Virus record (IMG/VR): IMGVR_UViG_3300045253_000023
Location: 1-64,000 of that record
Reading direction: 5' to 3' (one strand)
Source: a virus
Length of the DNA stretch: 64,000 bases
Every line of letters starts with the position of its first letter. The first letter of the stretch is position 1. Positions 1 to 10,600 of the stretch are shown here, in pieces. Under the pieces are notes generated by a model. That model ran no database searches. It had not been told where the DNA came from and saw only the letters and a program-made list of their open reading frames with translations. Both the position numbers and the translations under genes were made by a program.

Positions 1-1172
1 TCAGATACTTCCGATCGCAATTTGTTAACAACTCCAATCCATCGGTTGATACAATCAATTGGAATCATCTCTCCTCGGACTCGGCTGCGAACTACACTCT
101 TATTCCTCCTGGAACCGTCTACAATTGGAGCGGAACAGCTCTCTACAATGAAGATACCTTTGCTGCGGATTCAGCAGGAGTAGTCTTCCAACCAAATTCA
201 TTCCGCCAGAACTACATGAGCAATATTCCTCCGTCGGACTCGGCCGTCGTGAATATCGCTTGGGTTCGAATTGGTTCAACGACCTCTGGTGGTTCCGACC
301 CAACATGGGCGACCAATTCAACCTACAATTTCGGGGATGTTGTTAAATTCAACGATGCGACTCTCGGTTGGGGTCGTTACCAGCTCGTCAAGCCTCTGGA
401 TTCCCCATTCCTTTCAACAACCAATCCAGACAATGATTCGTTGTACTGGTCTCTTGCGGCCTCTAATTACCAATTTGATCAAGAGACTTCCTACAATTCA
501 TTGAAGTGGAAGGCTCTTCCTTCCCCTTCTATCAATCCGGAACTAATCGGTATCTCCGACCCTGGCGACTTCCCTGGTTACTGGTTGAATCATGATGGCT
601 GGCTCGACTCTGAAAAGAAGATTCAGGACTCATTCTTCTATCAGGACTTCTCGTATCAAGTCACCTGCGATCTCGACCAAACCGCATTTCGTCAGCCATT
701 GATCAATATTGCACATCCTGCGGGCTATCAATTATTCAACGTCGTGTCTTCTGTCGGAAATTTGCCTCTATACAGTCTTGCTCTGGGTATGCCGCTGCCT
801 CTCTATCCTCCAAACTCGGCAAAACTTGATCTGAGAACCCCGAATTATCCAAATGTCATCTTCACTATTGAGTGGATGAATGATAGAAGCGCATTTCCAT
901 TCGATATTTCATTGGCAGACGCAAATACCAGTCGGATTTCTTCCTCTGTAGTTTCCACGTACTCCTTGCAGACGGATTATTCAACTTTCCAGCGATACAG
1001 AGAAGCCAATCTAGTGTTCGAGCAGGACATCGTTGATAACACGGATGTCGTCGACTTTGCGATCCTAGGAGGCGGCAACAACGTGCTTGTCTTTAACAAC
1101 GGACTCAAGCTCCCTTGCGTGCCGAAGAAGGAGTATGTTCTCTCTGGTAATCCACGATACATCCTTCCATAG
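1..1172 (+). CDS. Partial virion structural protein (baseplate/fibre region), 5' end outside window
   Basis: The reading frame is open from base 3 and ends in TAG at 1170-1172, so the gene begins upstream of the window. The first ATG inside the window (216) lies in the middle of continuous coding sequence and has no ribosome site, so it is not the true start. Visible are short Trp/Tyr/Gly-Asp modules (DPTWATNSTYNFGDVV, then a Tyr-Trp about 40 residues later) resembling carbohydrate-binding-like modules of phage fibres, and a motif SFFYQDFSYQV followed by IAHPAGYQLF that I associate with large T4-like baseplate and fibre proteins. It lies upstream of the gp8-type gene, so a baseplate-wedge or short-fibre role fits. 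The exact T4 counterpart cannot be given. Confidence 0.75.
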   Translation, partial: RYFRSQFVNNSNPSVDTINWNHLSSDSAANYTLIPPGTVYNWSGTALYNEDTFAADSAGVVFQPNSFRQNYMSNIPPSDSAVVNIAWVRIGSTTSGGSDPTWATNSTYNFGDVVKFNDATLGWGRYQLVKPLDSPFLSTTNPDNDSLYWSLAASNYQFDQETSYNSLKWKALPSPSINPELIGISDPGDFPGYWLNHDGWLDSEKKIQDSFFYQDFSYQVTCDLDQTAFRQPLINIAHPAGYQLFNVVSSVGNLPLYSLALGMPLPLYPPNSAKLDLRTPNYPNVIFTIEWMNDRSAFPFDISLADANTSRISSSVVSTYSLQTDYSTFQRYREANLVFEQDIVDNTDVVDFAILGGGNNVLVFNNGLKLPCVPKKEYVLSGNPRYILP

Positions 1173-1179
1173 CCTGACC

Positions 1180-1214
1180 AAACCTTCTAGAGCATCAAAC
1201 ACTTTAGAAGGTTT
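1180..1214 (+). other. Stem-loop after the first structural gene
   Basis: A perfect 10-base stem (AAACCTTCTA with TAGAAGGTTT) encloses a 15-base loop, 8 bases after the upstream stop codon. No T-run follows, so it is a weak terminator or a transcript-end stabiliser. The rest of the 194-base gap holds a 10-base direct repeat (ACAACGTCAT at 1311 and 1341) and a late-promoter-like motif. Confidence 0.55.
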
Positions 1215-1318
1215 CCAATCGAGCCACGTTCACATTTACTCCCTCACCAGGGCAAAAGTGATATCGCAGCCAATAGAGCCACAAGATTGTTCTTCGTCAA
1301 GTATCTCTGCACAACGTC

Positions 1319-1325
1319 ATAAGTA
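1319..1325 (+). promoter_or_regulatory. Late-promoter-like motif ATAAGTA
   Basis: ATAAGTA lies 41 bases before the ATG of the next structural gene. It matches the motif found upstream of many other structural genes in this window and resembles the T4 late promoter TATAAATA. Confidence 0.55.
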
Positions 1326-1366
1326 CATCATCTGCCCCATACAACGTCATTTTACAGGAATAACCA

Positions 1367-2452
1367 ATGTCAATCGTCATCACCAAAGACTTTGTTCAGA
1401 CAACGCTCGCAGCGCCTGCGGGATCATCTGATGTCACACTCACAGTCAACACTGCCACTACTCCATTCCTGAACATTCCTACTCCTACAGGCTCTCAGCT
1501 TGGCTACCTGGTGTTGTGTGATGACCTGAACAACCCGACCAAGTTCGAGATTGTTTCGTACACAGGATACTCTTCAGGAACTGTCAGTGGTGTGGTACGT
1601 GGACTCGGGGGAACCAGTGCTACAACTTGGCTTGCTGGACACTTTGTCTACATGGCTCCATTGTCATTGAGTACTGCTGTTCCTATCTGGTTGCAGAACA
1701 TCTCAAATGGTGCTGTGACATACATGGGTGGCAATGTTGGTATTGGGACTGTCACTCCTGCCAAGACATTGGATATCGTGGGAACATTGGGAGTGAGTGG
1801 AGATGTTGCTCTGGCGACTACTCTCCACGTGACTGGAACAACCACTGCTGCGCATGTGGATGCCACGACAATCAACACCTCTGGAGATATCACCTCTGCT
1901 GGGAACCTCGTTGGTGCGCATCTGGCTATCCCAGGAAGCGTGGCACTTGGCAGCTACAAGCTGGGAACATTCACTCCAACGCTAATTGGTGGCACATCTG
2001 CAGGAACTGCTGTCTATACAACTCAGACAGGAAACTATGTGATCATTGGACGCATGGCGATCTTGCAGTTCTCCATTGCTGTGAACTGGCCATCTGTCCC
2101 ACCATCTGGACAATTGATCATCTCTGGTTATCCAAGTGGCATTGGCTCTGTGGCTGGTTTCTCTGGCAGCTTCTCCAACTTGCTGGGATTTCTGCCATTC
2201 AAGGGATTCACCAACAACACAGTGCATTCCCCAACCATCATCCAGAACATGGTGAACATTGTGCCATTGACCATTGCAAATGCTGGTAATGCTGGCATTG
2301 TGATCTCTCGCAACCTGGCATCCAATGACCAGTCCCTGGGAACTCCTGACACTTCTCAGCATGACATCTTTGATGCGACATACATTGCATCCACAACAAC
2401 TGGTGTGACTCTCACAGGCACCATCTCATTCTTGACAGATGCAGAGGCATAA
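1367..2452 (+). CDS. Tail fibre / virion structural protein
   Basis: A 361-residue protein. The N-terminal ~100 residues (MSIVITKDFVQTTL, valine/threonine-rich, then SGVVRGLGGTSATTW and a GHFVYMAP segment) are of a type seen at the attachment end of phage fibre proteins. Residues ~120-190 are short Gly/Thr/Val repeats (GGNVGIGTVTPAKTLDIVG) typical of trimeric beta-structured fibre shafts, and the C-terminal part is a Gly/Ser/Pro-rich domain. The ribosome site ACAGGAA precedes the ATG and a late-promoter-like ATAAGTA lies upstream. The next gene starts 6 bases after the stop, so the two are probably co-translated. Receptor or baseplate attachment is inferred from composition and location only. 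Confidence 0.7.
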   Translation: MSIVITKDFVQTTLAAPAGSSDVTLTVNTATTPFLNIPTPTGSQLGYLVLCDDLNNPTKFEIVSYTGYSSGTVSGVVRGLGGTSATTWLAGHFVYMAPLSLSTAVPIWLQNISNGAVTYMGGNVGIGTVTPAKTLDIVGTLGVSGDVALATTLHVTGTTTAAHVDATTINTSGDITSAGNLVGAHLAIPGSVALGSYKLGTFTPTLIGGTSAGTAVYTTQTGNYVIIGRMAILQFSIAVNWPSVPPSGQLIISGYPSGIGSVAGFSGSFSNLLGFLPFKGFTNNTVHSPTIIQNMVNIVPLTIANAGNAGIVISRNLASNDQSLGTPDTSQHDIFDATYIASTTTGVTLTGTISFLTDAEA

Positions 2453-2458
2453 CAGACC

Positions 2459-3334
2459 ATGTTGAGAGGATTCGGTCAAGCACCATATGGACGCAGTGAC
2501 AAGCATGCGGTCATGAGCATGTTCAGTGATGTCAATGCTGAACTGTTCTATACTGTCATGGGCAATCGAATTGTCACAGCAAATCCTGTGTCTGGCAACC
2601 TCTCATACTCCATCCTCAAGTGCAACACTGTGCAGCCATATGGCATGATGTATGGACAGACAGATGGCTCATGGATTCTACCAGAGGATGTGGCCAATTC
2701 CTTCCATGATTACAGAATTGATTTCGCACGATTGCTTGTGTTCTACAATGGTGTGAAACTGACACCATCTCGTGTGCCTGGCATTCTCCCAACTGGCAGT
2801 GTCAACATCACCAACAGTGCTGGTGGAGATGGCTTGGCTGTGCCAATCGCCAATGTCAATGCATACACATTATTCTACAATGGCATCATCAACAAACTGA
2901 CAGTGTTCTTCACCAACAGCACTCGCACACATGTCAACAGTGATGTCATTGAGACCTTCTGGTTGTCTGATAATAACCTGTCTGCGACAGACATAGCTGA
3001 TGGCTCTTTCTATCTACAGTACTTCAATAGAACAGACCCATCGATCACTGGAGTCCTTGCGGCATCAGGCTATGTAAACAGTAACACATTTTACAACAAT
3101 GCTCTTGTCTTCAAGAATGGTCTGTCACAGCGTCCAGCTGTGGACTATTTCATCAATGCTTCTGGAGACATGTCATTCCACAGCGGAGCATTGGTTGCCA
3201 CAGACATTGTCGAATTGTATGTTTTGACTGTCTCCAACAAACAATCACGCATCGGAAATGCACAGCTATTCATGGATGACTACACTCAATGGATAATGCC
3301 CACATTTCCTGATCTTCGTCTCAAGGAAGTTTAA
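2459..3334 (+). CDS. Virion structural protein, unassigned
   Basis: A 291-residue protein with no recognised motif. Composition (Asn, Tyr, Phe, Ser, Thr; almost no Cys; beta-rich pattern) matches the surrounding baseplate and fibre proteins. The segments FYNGVKLTPSR and LVFKNGLSQRPAVDYF look like two copies of a short strand-turn-strand module (FxNGxxLxPxxDYxI) seen repeatedly in phage fibre proteins; the second leads into an ELYVLTVSN strand. It lies in a tight run with its neighbours, 6 bases after the upstream stop. Most likely a fibre or baseplate accessory protein. Confidence 0.6.
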   Translation: MLRGFGQAPYGRSDKHAVMSMFSDVNAELFYTVMGNRIVTANPVSGNLSYSILKCNTVQPYGMMYGQTDGSWILPEDVANSFHDYRIDFARLLVFYNGVKLTPSRVPGILPTGSVNITNSAGGDGLAVPIANVNAYTLFYNGIINKLTVFFTNSTRTHVNSDVIETFWLSDNNLSATDIADGSFYLQYFNRTDPSITGVLAASGYVNSNTFYNNALVFKNGLSQRPAVDYFINASGDMSFHSGALVATDIVELYVLTVSNKQSRIGNAQLFMDDYTQWIMPTFPDLRLKEV

Positions 3335-3338
3335 TCCC

Positions 3339-3515
3339 ATGAACTGGCAAGCTCTCACAGTATTCCCAATCCCACAGTTCGCACTGGTCGTTCTGATTCT
3401 CACACTCCTCGGATGGTGGTTTGCAGGATGGGTCGGTGCACTGTGCTGCTTTGTGATCCCAATTGTCTTGGGCATCGTCTTCATTGAGTGGCTCATGTCA
3501 CTCATGCCTCACTAA
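3339..3515 (+). CDS. Small two-segment membrane protein
   Basis: A 58-residue protein beginning MNWQALTVFPIPQF, with two hydrophobic segments: about residues 12-30 (ALVVLILTLLGWWFAGWVGA) and 34-53 (CCFVIPIVLGIVFIEWL). It starts 4 bases after the upstream stop and is followed 21 bases later by the gp8-type gene, whose ribosome site CAGGAA follows this stop. A small integral membrane protein inside a baseplate operon could be a holin or a superinfection/lysis factor, but there is no family match to support that. The inner-membrane location is inferred from hydrophobicity alone. Confidence 0.6.
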   Translation: MNWQALTVFPIPQFALVVLILTLLGWWFAGWVGALCCFVIPIVLGIVFIEWLMSLMPH

Positions 3516-3536
3516 CATCTACAGGAACATACAGCA

Positions 3537-4640
3537 ATGGCAAACGGCATTTTCAGATCAACCACTGTTCGTGTTGATGACGCAGCAAACTTCGTCACCC
3601 AATTCTATCCATCAGTGCCAACACCACTGGCATCTGACAACCATCTGTACTGCATGATTGGACGTGAAGACAATCCAATTGGCACCAACCCAGCAACATT
3701 GTCTGCATGGCCAGCTCAGGCGGGACTGTGGTCCAATGATGCCATTCCTCCTGTGCCTGCTGACACACTGGGAAATGACAATGTGTTCTGGGCAATGGCA
3801 ATTGGTGGACAGCTCATGGACCCACGCAACATTGCATTGGTGTGCCCATTCGGAAGCAACACACAATGGGCCACTGGCAACACCTATGACAAGTGGGACA
3901 TCAATGACACAGCATTGTACACCAATGCGAACTTCTACATTCTGAACTCTCAGAATGAAGTCCTCATGTGCGTCCAGCGTGGTGGATTGTCTCTCAATGG
4001 TCCATCCACAGTGGAACCAAAATGGTTTGTGACATACACATCTGGTGGAGCCACAACCATTGGCTTTGACACAACAACAGTGGGAAGTGCCAACCAGAAC
4101 GTCTTCAATGATGGCACCAAGAGCATCCTGAAGACCACTGATGGCTACATCTGGAAATACCTGTATACACTCACCAACAATGAAATCACCAACATTCTCC
4201 AGACCAACTGGTTGCCAGTCAACTTTGGATTGAATCGTTGGGGACAGAGCTTCGGCCTGTTGACTGATCCACAGTACACACAATCACAAGACAGTGTCAC
4301 AACATCTGGAACCAATGGCTATGCTTACAAGATTTTGGGGGCTAGATATGTCTTGATCACCACAACATTAAACAGTGGTGCGCCAGGAAGTGGTGTGTTG
4401 CCATATGGCTTGAACTATCGTCAGGTCACATTGGTCAAGAACCCACTGTCATCTGCTGGTGGCACTCCACGCGCAACCTTTGCTGTGGGCATCTTGCCAA
4501 ACAGCACTGAGCCATCTGGTGATGGTACTGCTGGACACTTTGTGGTGCCATCTGGTGATGTCATCTATATCGAAAACAAGAGCCCAATCGTTCGTGTGTC
4601 ATCGCAGACAGAACTGTTCAAGGCTGTTGTCAGCTTCTAA
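3537..4640 (+). CDS. 8: Baseplate wedge protein, T4 gp8-like
   Basis: A 367-residue protein (T4 gp8 is 334) whose pattern follows T4 gp8 along its length. It starts FRSTTVRVDDAANFVTQFYP. Next come a DNHLYCMIGREDNP segment (gp8: ITFGRSEPW), DGYIWKYLYTL (gp8: DGYVWEYLFEI), NRWG, and YRQVTLVKNPL (gp8: FRQISIITNPL). The end, GDVIYIENKSPIVR...QTE, matches gp8 GEMIYMENRPPI...QTE. In T4 gp8 forms a dimer in each of the six baseplate wedges and binds gp10, gp7 and gp6. The ribosome site ACAGGAA is 16 bases before the ATG. Identification is by remembered family pattern, not by alignment. Confidence 0.8.
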   Translation: MANGIFRSTTVRVDDAANFVTQFYPSVPTPLASDNHLYCMIGREDNPIGTNPATLSAWPAQAGLWSNDAIPPVPADTLGNDNVFWAMAIGGQLMDPRNIALVCPFGSNTQWATGNTYDKWDINDTALYTNANFYILNSQNEVLMCVQRGGLSLNGPSTVEPKWFVTYTSGGATTIGFDTTTVGSANQNVFNDGTKSILKTTDGYIWKYLYTLTNNEITNILQTNWLPVNFGLNRWGQSFGLLTDPQYTQSQDSVTTSGTNGYAYKILGARYVLITTTLNSGAPGSGVLPYGLNYRQVTLVKNPLSSAGGTPRATFAVGILPNSTEPSGDGTAGHFVVPSGDVIYIENKSPIVRVSSQTELFKAVVSF

Positions 4641-4670
4641 TCCCACATTATATACAGGAATACACTCCCA

Positions 4671-7600
4671 GTGAGCTATCAGAAATTCGGCAGCGCAGCA
4701 CCCTACTACGACGACTTCCTTGCGTCCAACAACCTGTTGCGTATCATGTTCAATCCTGCTCGTGCTGTCCAGGCTCGAGAGCTCACACAGCTTGCCACCA
4801 TCTTGCAGAACCAGGTTGCGCAGCTTGGCAACTTCATTTTCAAGGACAACAGCAATGTGTTCCAGGCACAGATCAATGTGTCTCAGAAGAAGCCAACATG
4901 CACCATCCAACAGTTCGCTGTGTTGTACAACAGTGGCACTCATACATGGGCACCAGATGGTTCCACACTGGTCAACATCCTGCCATCATGGATTGGCAAG
5001 ACATTTCAGAACACTGATCCCCATGGCTCCACTGCTGCATCCAAGACCATCACCATCACTGGCTTCCAATTGCCACCTGGTGCGCTTCCAATCCTGTTCT
5101 ATGAGTTCAGTGGTGCGGATGTTGCTGCAACAGATGTGTTCTTCGACAGTGACATCACTGGAACATCCGTTGGTGGCATCACCATTGCAACCAATGCAAC
5201 ACGTTCATTGACAGCAGAGTGCGGAGAAGGCATTATCTGGTGCCGTGGTCACTTTGTCACCATCCCTGCACAGTCCACAATCATCACTGTTGATGCACAG
5301 GATGGCAAGACATACCAAGTTGGCTTCACCATCACTGAGCGTGTGGTCACATCCACAACAGAAGGCATCGGTTTGTCATTGGATGATCCCGCCAATGGTT
5401 CTCCAAATGCGAATGCTCCTGGTGCAGATCGTTACCAAATCACTCCAACACTGACATCCTATGATGTCAATGACACCACAGTCACACAAGACTTCCTGAA
5501 CAACTTTGCACCATTCGTGTTGGTTGAGAATGCTGTTGTGACGGATGATGGCAAGAACCAACCACAGTTCGCAGCCATTCTCGACATCATGGCGAAGCGC
5601 ACCTATGACACCAATGGCGACTTCATTGTTGATCCATTCACAATGGTGTTGAAGGAAGTTGCTGCTTCTGTCACAGCCAAGCCAGGTCACACATTGGATG
5701 AGACCATTGCTGGATATCCTGGCTATGATGCGGCATTCTCCACTGCCCATGCTGACTATCTCGTCAGCGAGCTCAATCCTGGAACTGCCTTTGTTCGTGG
5801 CTATGAGATTCAGACATTCCTGACCACACGCATTCTCGTCAAGAAGGGTCGTGATGTGTTGGGCTTGCAGGATGTTGTTGTTCCAGTTAACAGCCCATTC
5901 TTCCTGGTGGCCAATCTCTCTCCACTGGGTTCATCGATCATTGGGTCTGCCGACCCAGACGGACAGGGCAACAATCTGGCTGGTTCTGGCGGCGCATGGT
6001 TGAACTTCAACCATATGGAAGAGATCAACATCACTTCTGCGCCAAATGGTCAGGGACGTGTGCTCTCACGTGCGCGTCTGCACTCCATTGATCGTTCTGG
6101 TGGTGTGATTCGATTGTACATCATCCCTGGAAACATCCCTGGCACCCCAGTCATCCCTGTTTGGGGCGGCTCGCATGGTGCATCATATTATTCGGAAGGC
6201 AGCCTGGTGTACTACACACTTGGCGGCATTGCCAAGGTCTATGAATGCTTGAACAACAGTGGCACATTCAATTCCACTATTGCTCCACCAGATGATTCCA
6301 CCAACTGGGAATACATCGAAGACATTGCTAAATTCCAGACACCTGGAGCAGTGGAGCCAATTCAGTTCCAGAATCTGTCTGCTGCACGTTCCATTGTGTC
6401 TGTCGCACAGAACAACAACTATGTCAACTTGGCATTGGATGCTTCTGATCCAAACAATGTGTTCCCAATCTATGGATCAAACCCAATCCCATTGATCTAT
6501 GGTGTTCCAGGAACGCAGGTGGTTGATGCGTTGCCAACAGAAATGTCTATCGGCACTGTCTATACCTACACAGGAACAGTCAGTGGTGGCAACATCTCAT
6601 TCACATCCAATGCTGTCTCTGGCGGCACATTCAATGCTGCGGAAACAGACCTGATTGTCTTTGCATATGTTGTGTCATCATCTGTCTCTGGCGCAACCAA
6701 CCAATTGCTTGACCCAAACCAGATCACTGTGTCTGGTGGACTCACATCCACTGTCACACTTGGTTTTGGTTCTGTCCATGTTGCTGGTCACACTGGCCTC
6801 AACAATGGTGACGTGGTCACTGTCGCATTGAAAGAAACTCGTTCCCAGATTGAAGCGCGCACCAAGACATTGTCATCAGTCACAGCGCAGAATATCTCCA
6901 TTGCTGACTCCTCCACCGATCTACTGATCCTGAGTGATGAAGACGTTGCACACATTGTTTCCGTGGTCCAGTTGTCGAACAACACGGACACCTCCTTCAA
7001 CACTGCTGCCTATGGTGGAACAGGTGCTGGACGAATTTTGTCGAATCTGGAATTGATCAAGCTGTCATTTGACAATGGTCAGCGTGACTTCTACTATGAC
7101 TATGGTTCTGTCTCTGGCTTCTCAAATCTGTATCACAGCCAATACAAGGCAACACTTGCTGGACCAACTGTCTATCAGGTCAACTATGTTGCATACCAGC
7201 ATGAGAGCAACTCCAACAAGTTGTTTTTCAACAAGAACTCATACTCAAACCTGATTGGTTCAGAAGCGAATCTGCCACAGTATCCAATCTATCGTTCACC
7301 TGTGTATGGCAACTTCGACTTGCAGAAGAGCATTGACTTCCGACGCAAGACATCGGAGATGGGCAACACACTGATCAACATCCTGATGCCTCAGCAGTTC
7401 ACAGTGCTTGAGCTTCCTGGAACCACCACGCACTATGTTTCGCGATACGATGTGTTGTGGGTTGACAAGACAGGTCAGTTTGGTATCACAAATGGTGTGC
7501 CATCAACCAATCCAGTTGAACCAGTGCCACCACCAAACACGATGACGCTGTATACACTGGGCATCTTCCCATATACATTCAACACAAGCAATGTCCAAAT

Positions 7601-10600
7601 CATTCCTCACAGGAATGCGCGCTACACCATGGCGGACATCTCCAAGCTGGAACAGCGCATTCAGAATCTTGAAGAGTATGTGTCATTGTCATTGCTTGAA
7701 CAGAATGCAAATGATCTTCAGATCACTGATCCAAACACTGGATTCGACTCATTCAAGAGCGGCATCTTCGCTGATCCATTTACAGACAACAGTCGCGCAA
7801 ATGTGTACGATCCACATTACCGCATCACTGGATACTCTGCGAACCAGTCTGCAACAACACCAGTTGAATTCTGGAACATGCCAATGACTGTTCGCACTGG
7901 TTTCGCTACCACTGCAAAAGTCTGGAAAGACCTGGTCACATTGCAGCCAACTGGCGTCACCATGTTGTGCTCTTCATTGTATGCAACAGAGACATTGAAT
8001 GTCAACCCATATCTCTTCTATGTTTGGAAGGGTGGCGTGACACTGAATCCTGCTGTTGACACATGGTATGACACTGTTTGGCTTCCAACCATCAACATCA
8101 CTGAAGGTTCATGGGACCCACCAGCTGGATTCAATCCAAACCCTGTCATCGACACCATTCAACAGAACTGGGTCGGCTTTGTTCCTGGTGCAGCTGTCAA
8201 TGTTTCGTCACTGACCAATGTTCCATCTGGCGCAACATCTGTGCCTATCGATGGCAGCCTGGGTTCTTCAATCACCCAGCAGCTCGAACAGACCATCGCG
8301 GCAATTGGCGGTCACTGGCAAGGTGGCACCATCATCCCAGCCACACCAATTTCAAACGGAGAGACATTCAGAGTGACGTCGCTGACAGGTGACGAGATAA
8401 GCCTGCCTCCTTCCTCGACAATGCCTAACCTGCCAGGAATTGGTCTCCTGTTCCAATCCAATGGAGCAGTGGCAAATGCTCCTCTCGGCAACAATGGTTG
8501 GAACACAGGACTCAACATTCCAATCAACATCTCATCCTCATCCACTGTTGGTGACATTGGTGGATTGGGCAGCCTGTTCCAGAACAGTTCTGGTGCAGCT
8601 GTGTTGTCTCCACTGTTCCGTGGTGTTAATGGTTTTGGTGACACATACTCCAAGCTGTCTGTCACTCAGACCACAACCACAACCACAACCTCTTCCCTTG
8701 TCAAACACACCCAGCAACTGACATCGAACCGTATTGTCTCGACTACACAAGAGCCATACATGCGTTCGCGTCAAGTCAACTTCATTGCTACTGGCTTCCG
8801 TCCAGGCATGAGTGTTGTGGGCACATTGGACAAGAAGCCAGTCACACTGGTTGTTGACAGTCGCTACAAGACATCTGATGGTCGTTTCGTGACTTCACCA
8901 GATGGAACCATCGAAGGTTCGTTCTTCATTCCACAAAACACATTCACCGCAGGAACCAAGTTGTTCCAGTTGAATGACAGCAATCTCGATGCCGCTGGTC
9001 AGTCTGCACCAACCTCTGGTGGTTCTGCGAACTACACTGCGTTCGGATACCTGATCACAGAACAACAGACAATCACAACGATTCGTTCTGTTGATGTCGT
9101 GACCACAACCGAAACCACACAGAATGTTGATGTCAACATCCAGGTCTACTTGGATCCACTGGCGCAATCATTCCTGGTCTCCATTCCAGGTGGCGTGTTC
9201 TTGAGCAGCTGCCAGTTGTTCTTTGCTACCAAGAGCGGCGACTTCTCTGGTGCGAATGATGGAGTCACCGTCAATGGTCAGCCATTGTCTGGATACCTGG
9301 CATCTGTCTATGGTTCATCGTATCCGAAGGATGTCAACAATTCAGCTCCAATGCTTGGACAAGGACAGTTGATTTTGGGACCACCTGGTTCGCAGAAGGT
9401 CAAGGGCGTTCCATTGTCCATCTACTTGGTCACAATGGTCAATGGTCAACCAACATCACACATTGTGCCATTCTCCAAGGTCACATTGTATCCAGATCAG
9501 ATCAATTCAAATCCTGTTGTTCCAAGATTTGGACGCACAACAATCACATGGGCAGACCCAATCTACCTGAATGAGAATCAGGAATATGCTCTTGTCATCT
9601 CGAGCTCATCCAAAGAATACAACGTTTGGACAGCAACACTCAGCAAGCAAGACATCTTCCAGCATGGTGCAGCAAATCCTGGTCAGGGTATTGCTCAGCA
9701 GGCATTCTTGGGCGAATTGTTTGAATCCAAGAACAGCAGCACATGGGTTCCAAATCCACTCACCAATCTCGCATTCGCTCTGTACTACTATCAGTTCGCA
9801 GCATCGAACACTGTGGGCTTGGCTGATTCCAAGAAGATCGATGACGTGTCATTTGCGGGCAAGAACTTCACTGTCTACAATCCAACATCGACATATGATC
9901 CATTGTCGATTGTCTTCTTCTCATGGTCCAATAGTGATGATGGTTCGCAGCCAGACAATACTGGATTCTTCCAGAATCTGAACAACACAACCAATCCAGC
10001 TGGACAAGCGCCTGCGTCATTCAGCGGCGGAACAACAACATACAACACCGCATTCTGGTCTCAACTTGACCCAACTGGCGGCGCGAATGCTTATGATCCA
10101 GTCAACATGCAGGCAGTTCGCTATGGTTCGGCAGTCACACCAATCATCGGGGAACTGTCTGTCAAGGGAACAAGCACACTTTACCAGCACGTGTTCTACC
10201 CAACAACTGGCGGCGCTGGATTCATCCCAACTGGCTTGACATACCATCCAGTCACGAACATGGACATCAATGATGTCTCTGCTTTGGACTTTGGATCATC
10301 GGGTTCAGTCAATGTTGAGAAGCTGGTTGACAATGCTTCCGGAACGACACACAACTATGCTATTCTGGCAACATTGTCGTCGACCAATCCAAACTTGACA
10401 CCAGTGCTCGATAAGCAACAGATGCGTGCTGTATTGACTCGCAACTTGGTCCATGGTATTGATCCAAATCTTCTGTGGGGCGGACAGAACTTCGGCGACA
10501 TCTTGTCGACCATGAGTGGTTCTGGTATCCAAGCCGCATTCGACTTGGCAAAACTCGCATCAGTTGTGTACTCACCAAATGCTGTCATCTTTGTTGGTGG

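Noticed and set aside
1087-1431. Open plus-strand frame of 114 codons spanning the first intergenic gap
   Set aside because: It overlaps the ends of two structural genes in a different frame and covers the promoter-like box; composition is unlike the neighbours.
1627-2289. Open plus-strand frame of 220 codons rich in Cys and Trp
   Set aside because: It lies wholly inside the fibre gene at 1367 in another frame; the Cys/Trp excess is an artefact of that shift.
3612-4283. Open minus-strand frame of 223 codons opposite the gp8-like gene
   Set aside because: Antisense of a clear gp8-like gene; composition (many Cys, Trp, His) is what shadows of this coding sequence give.
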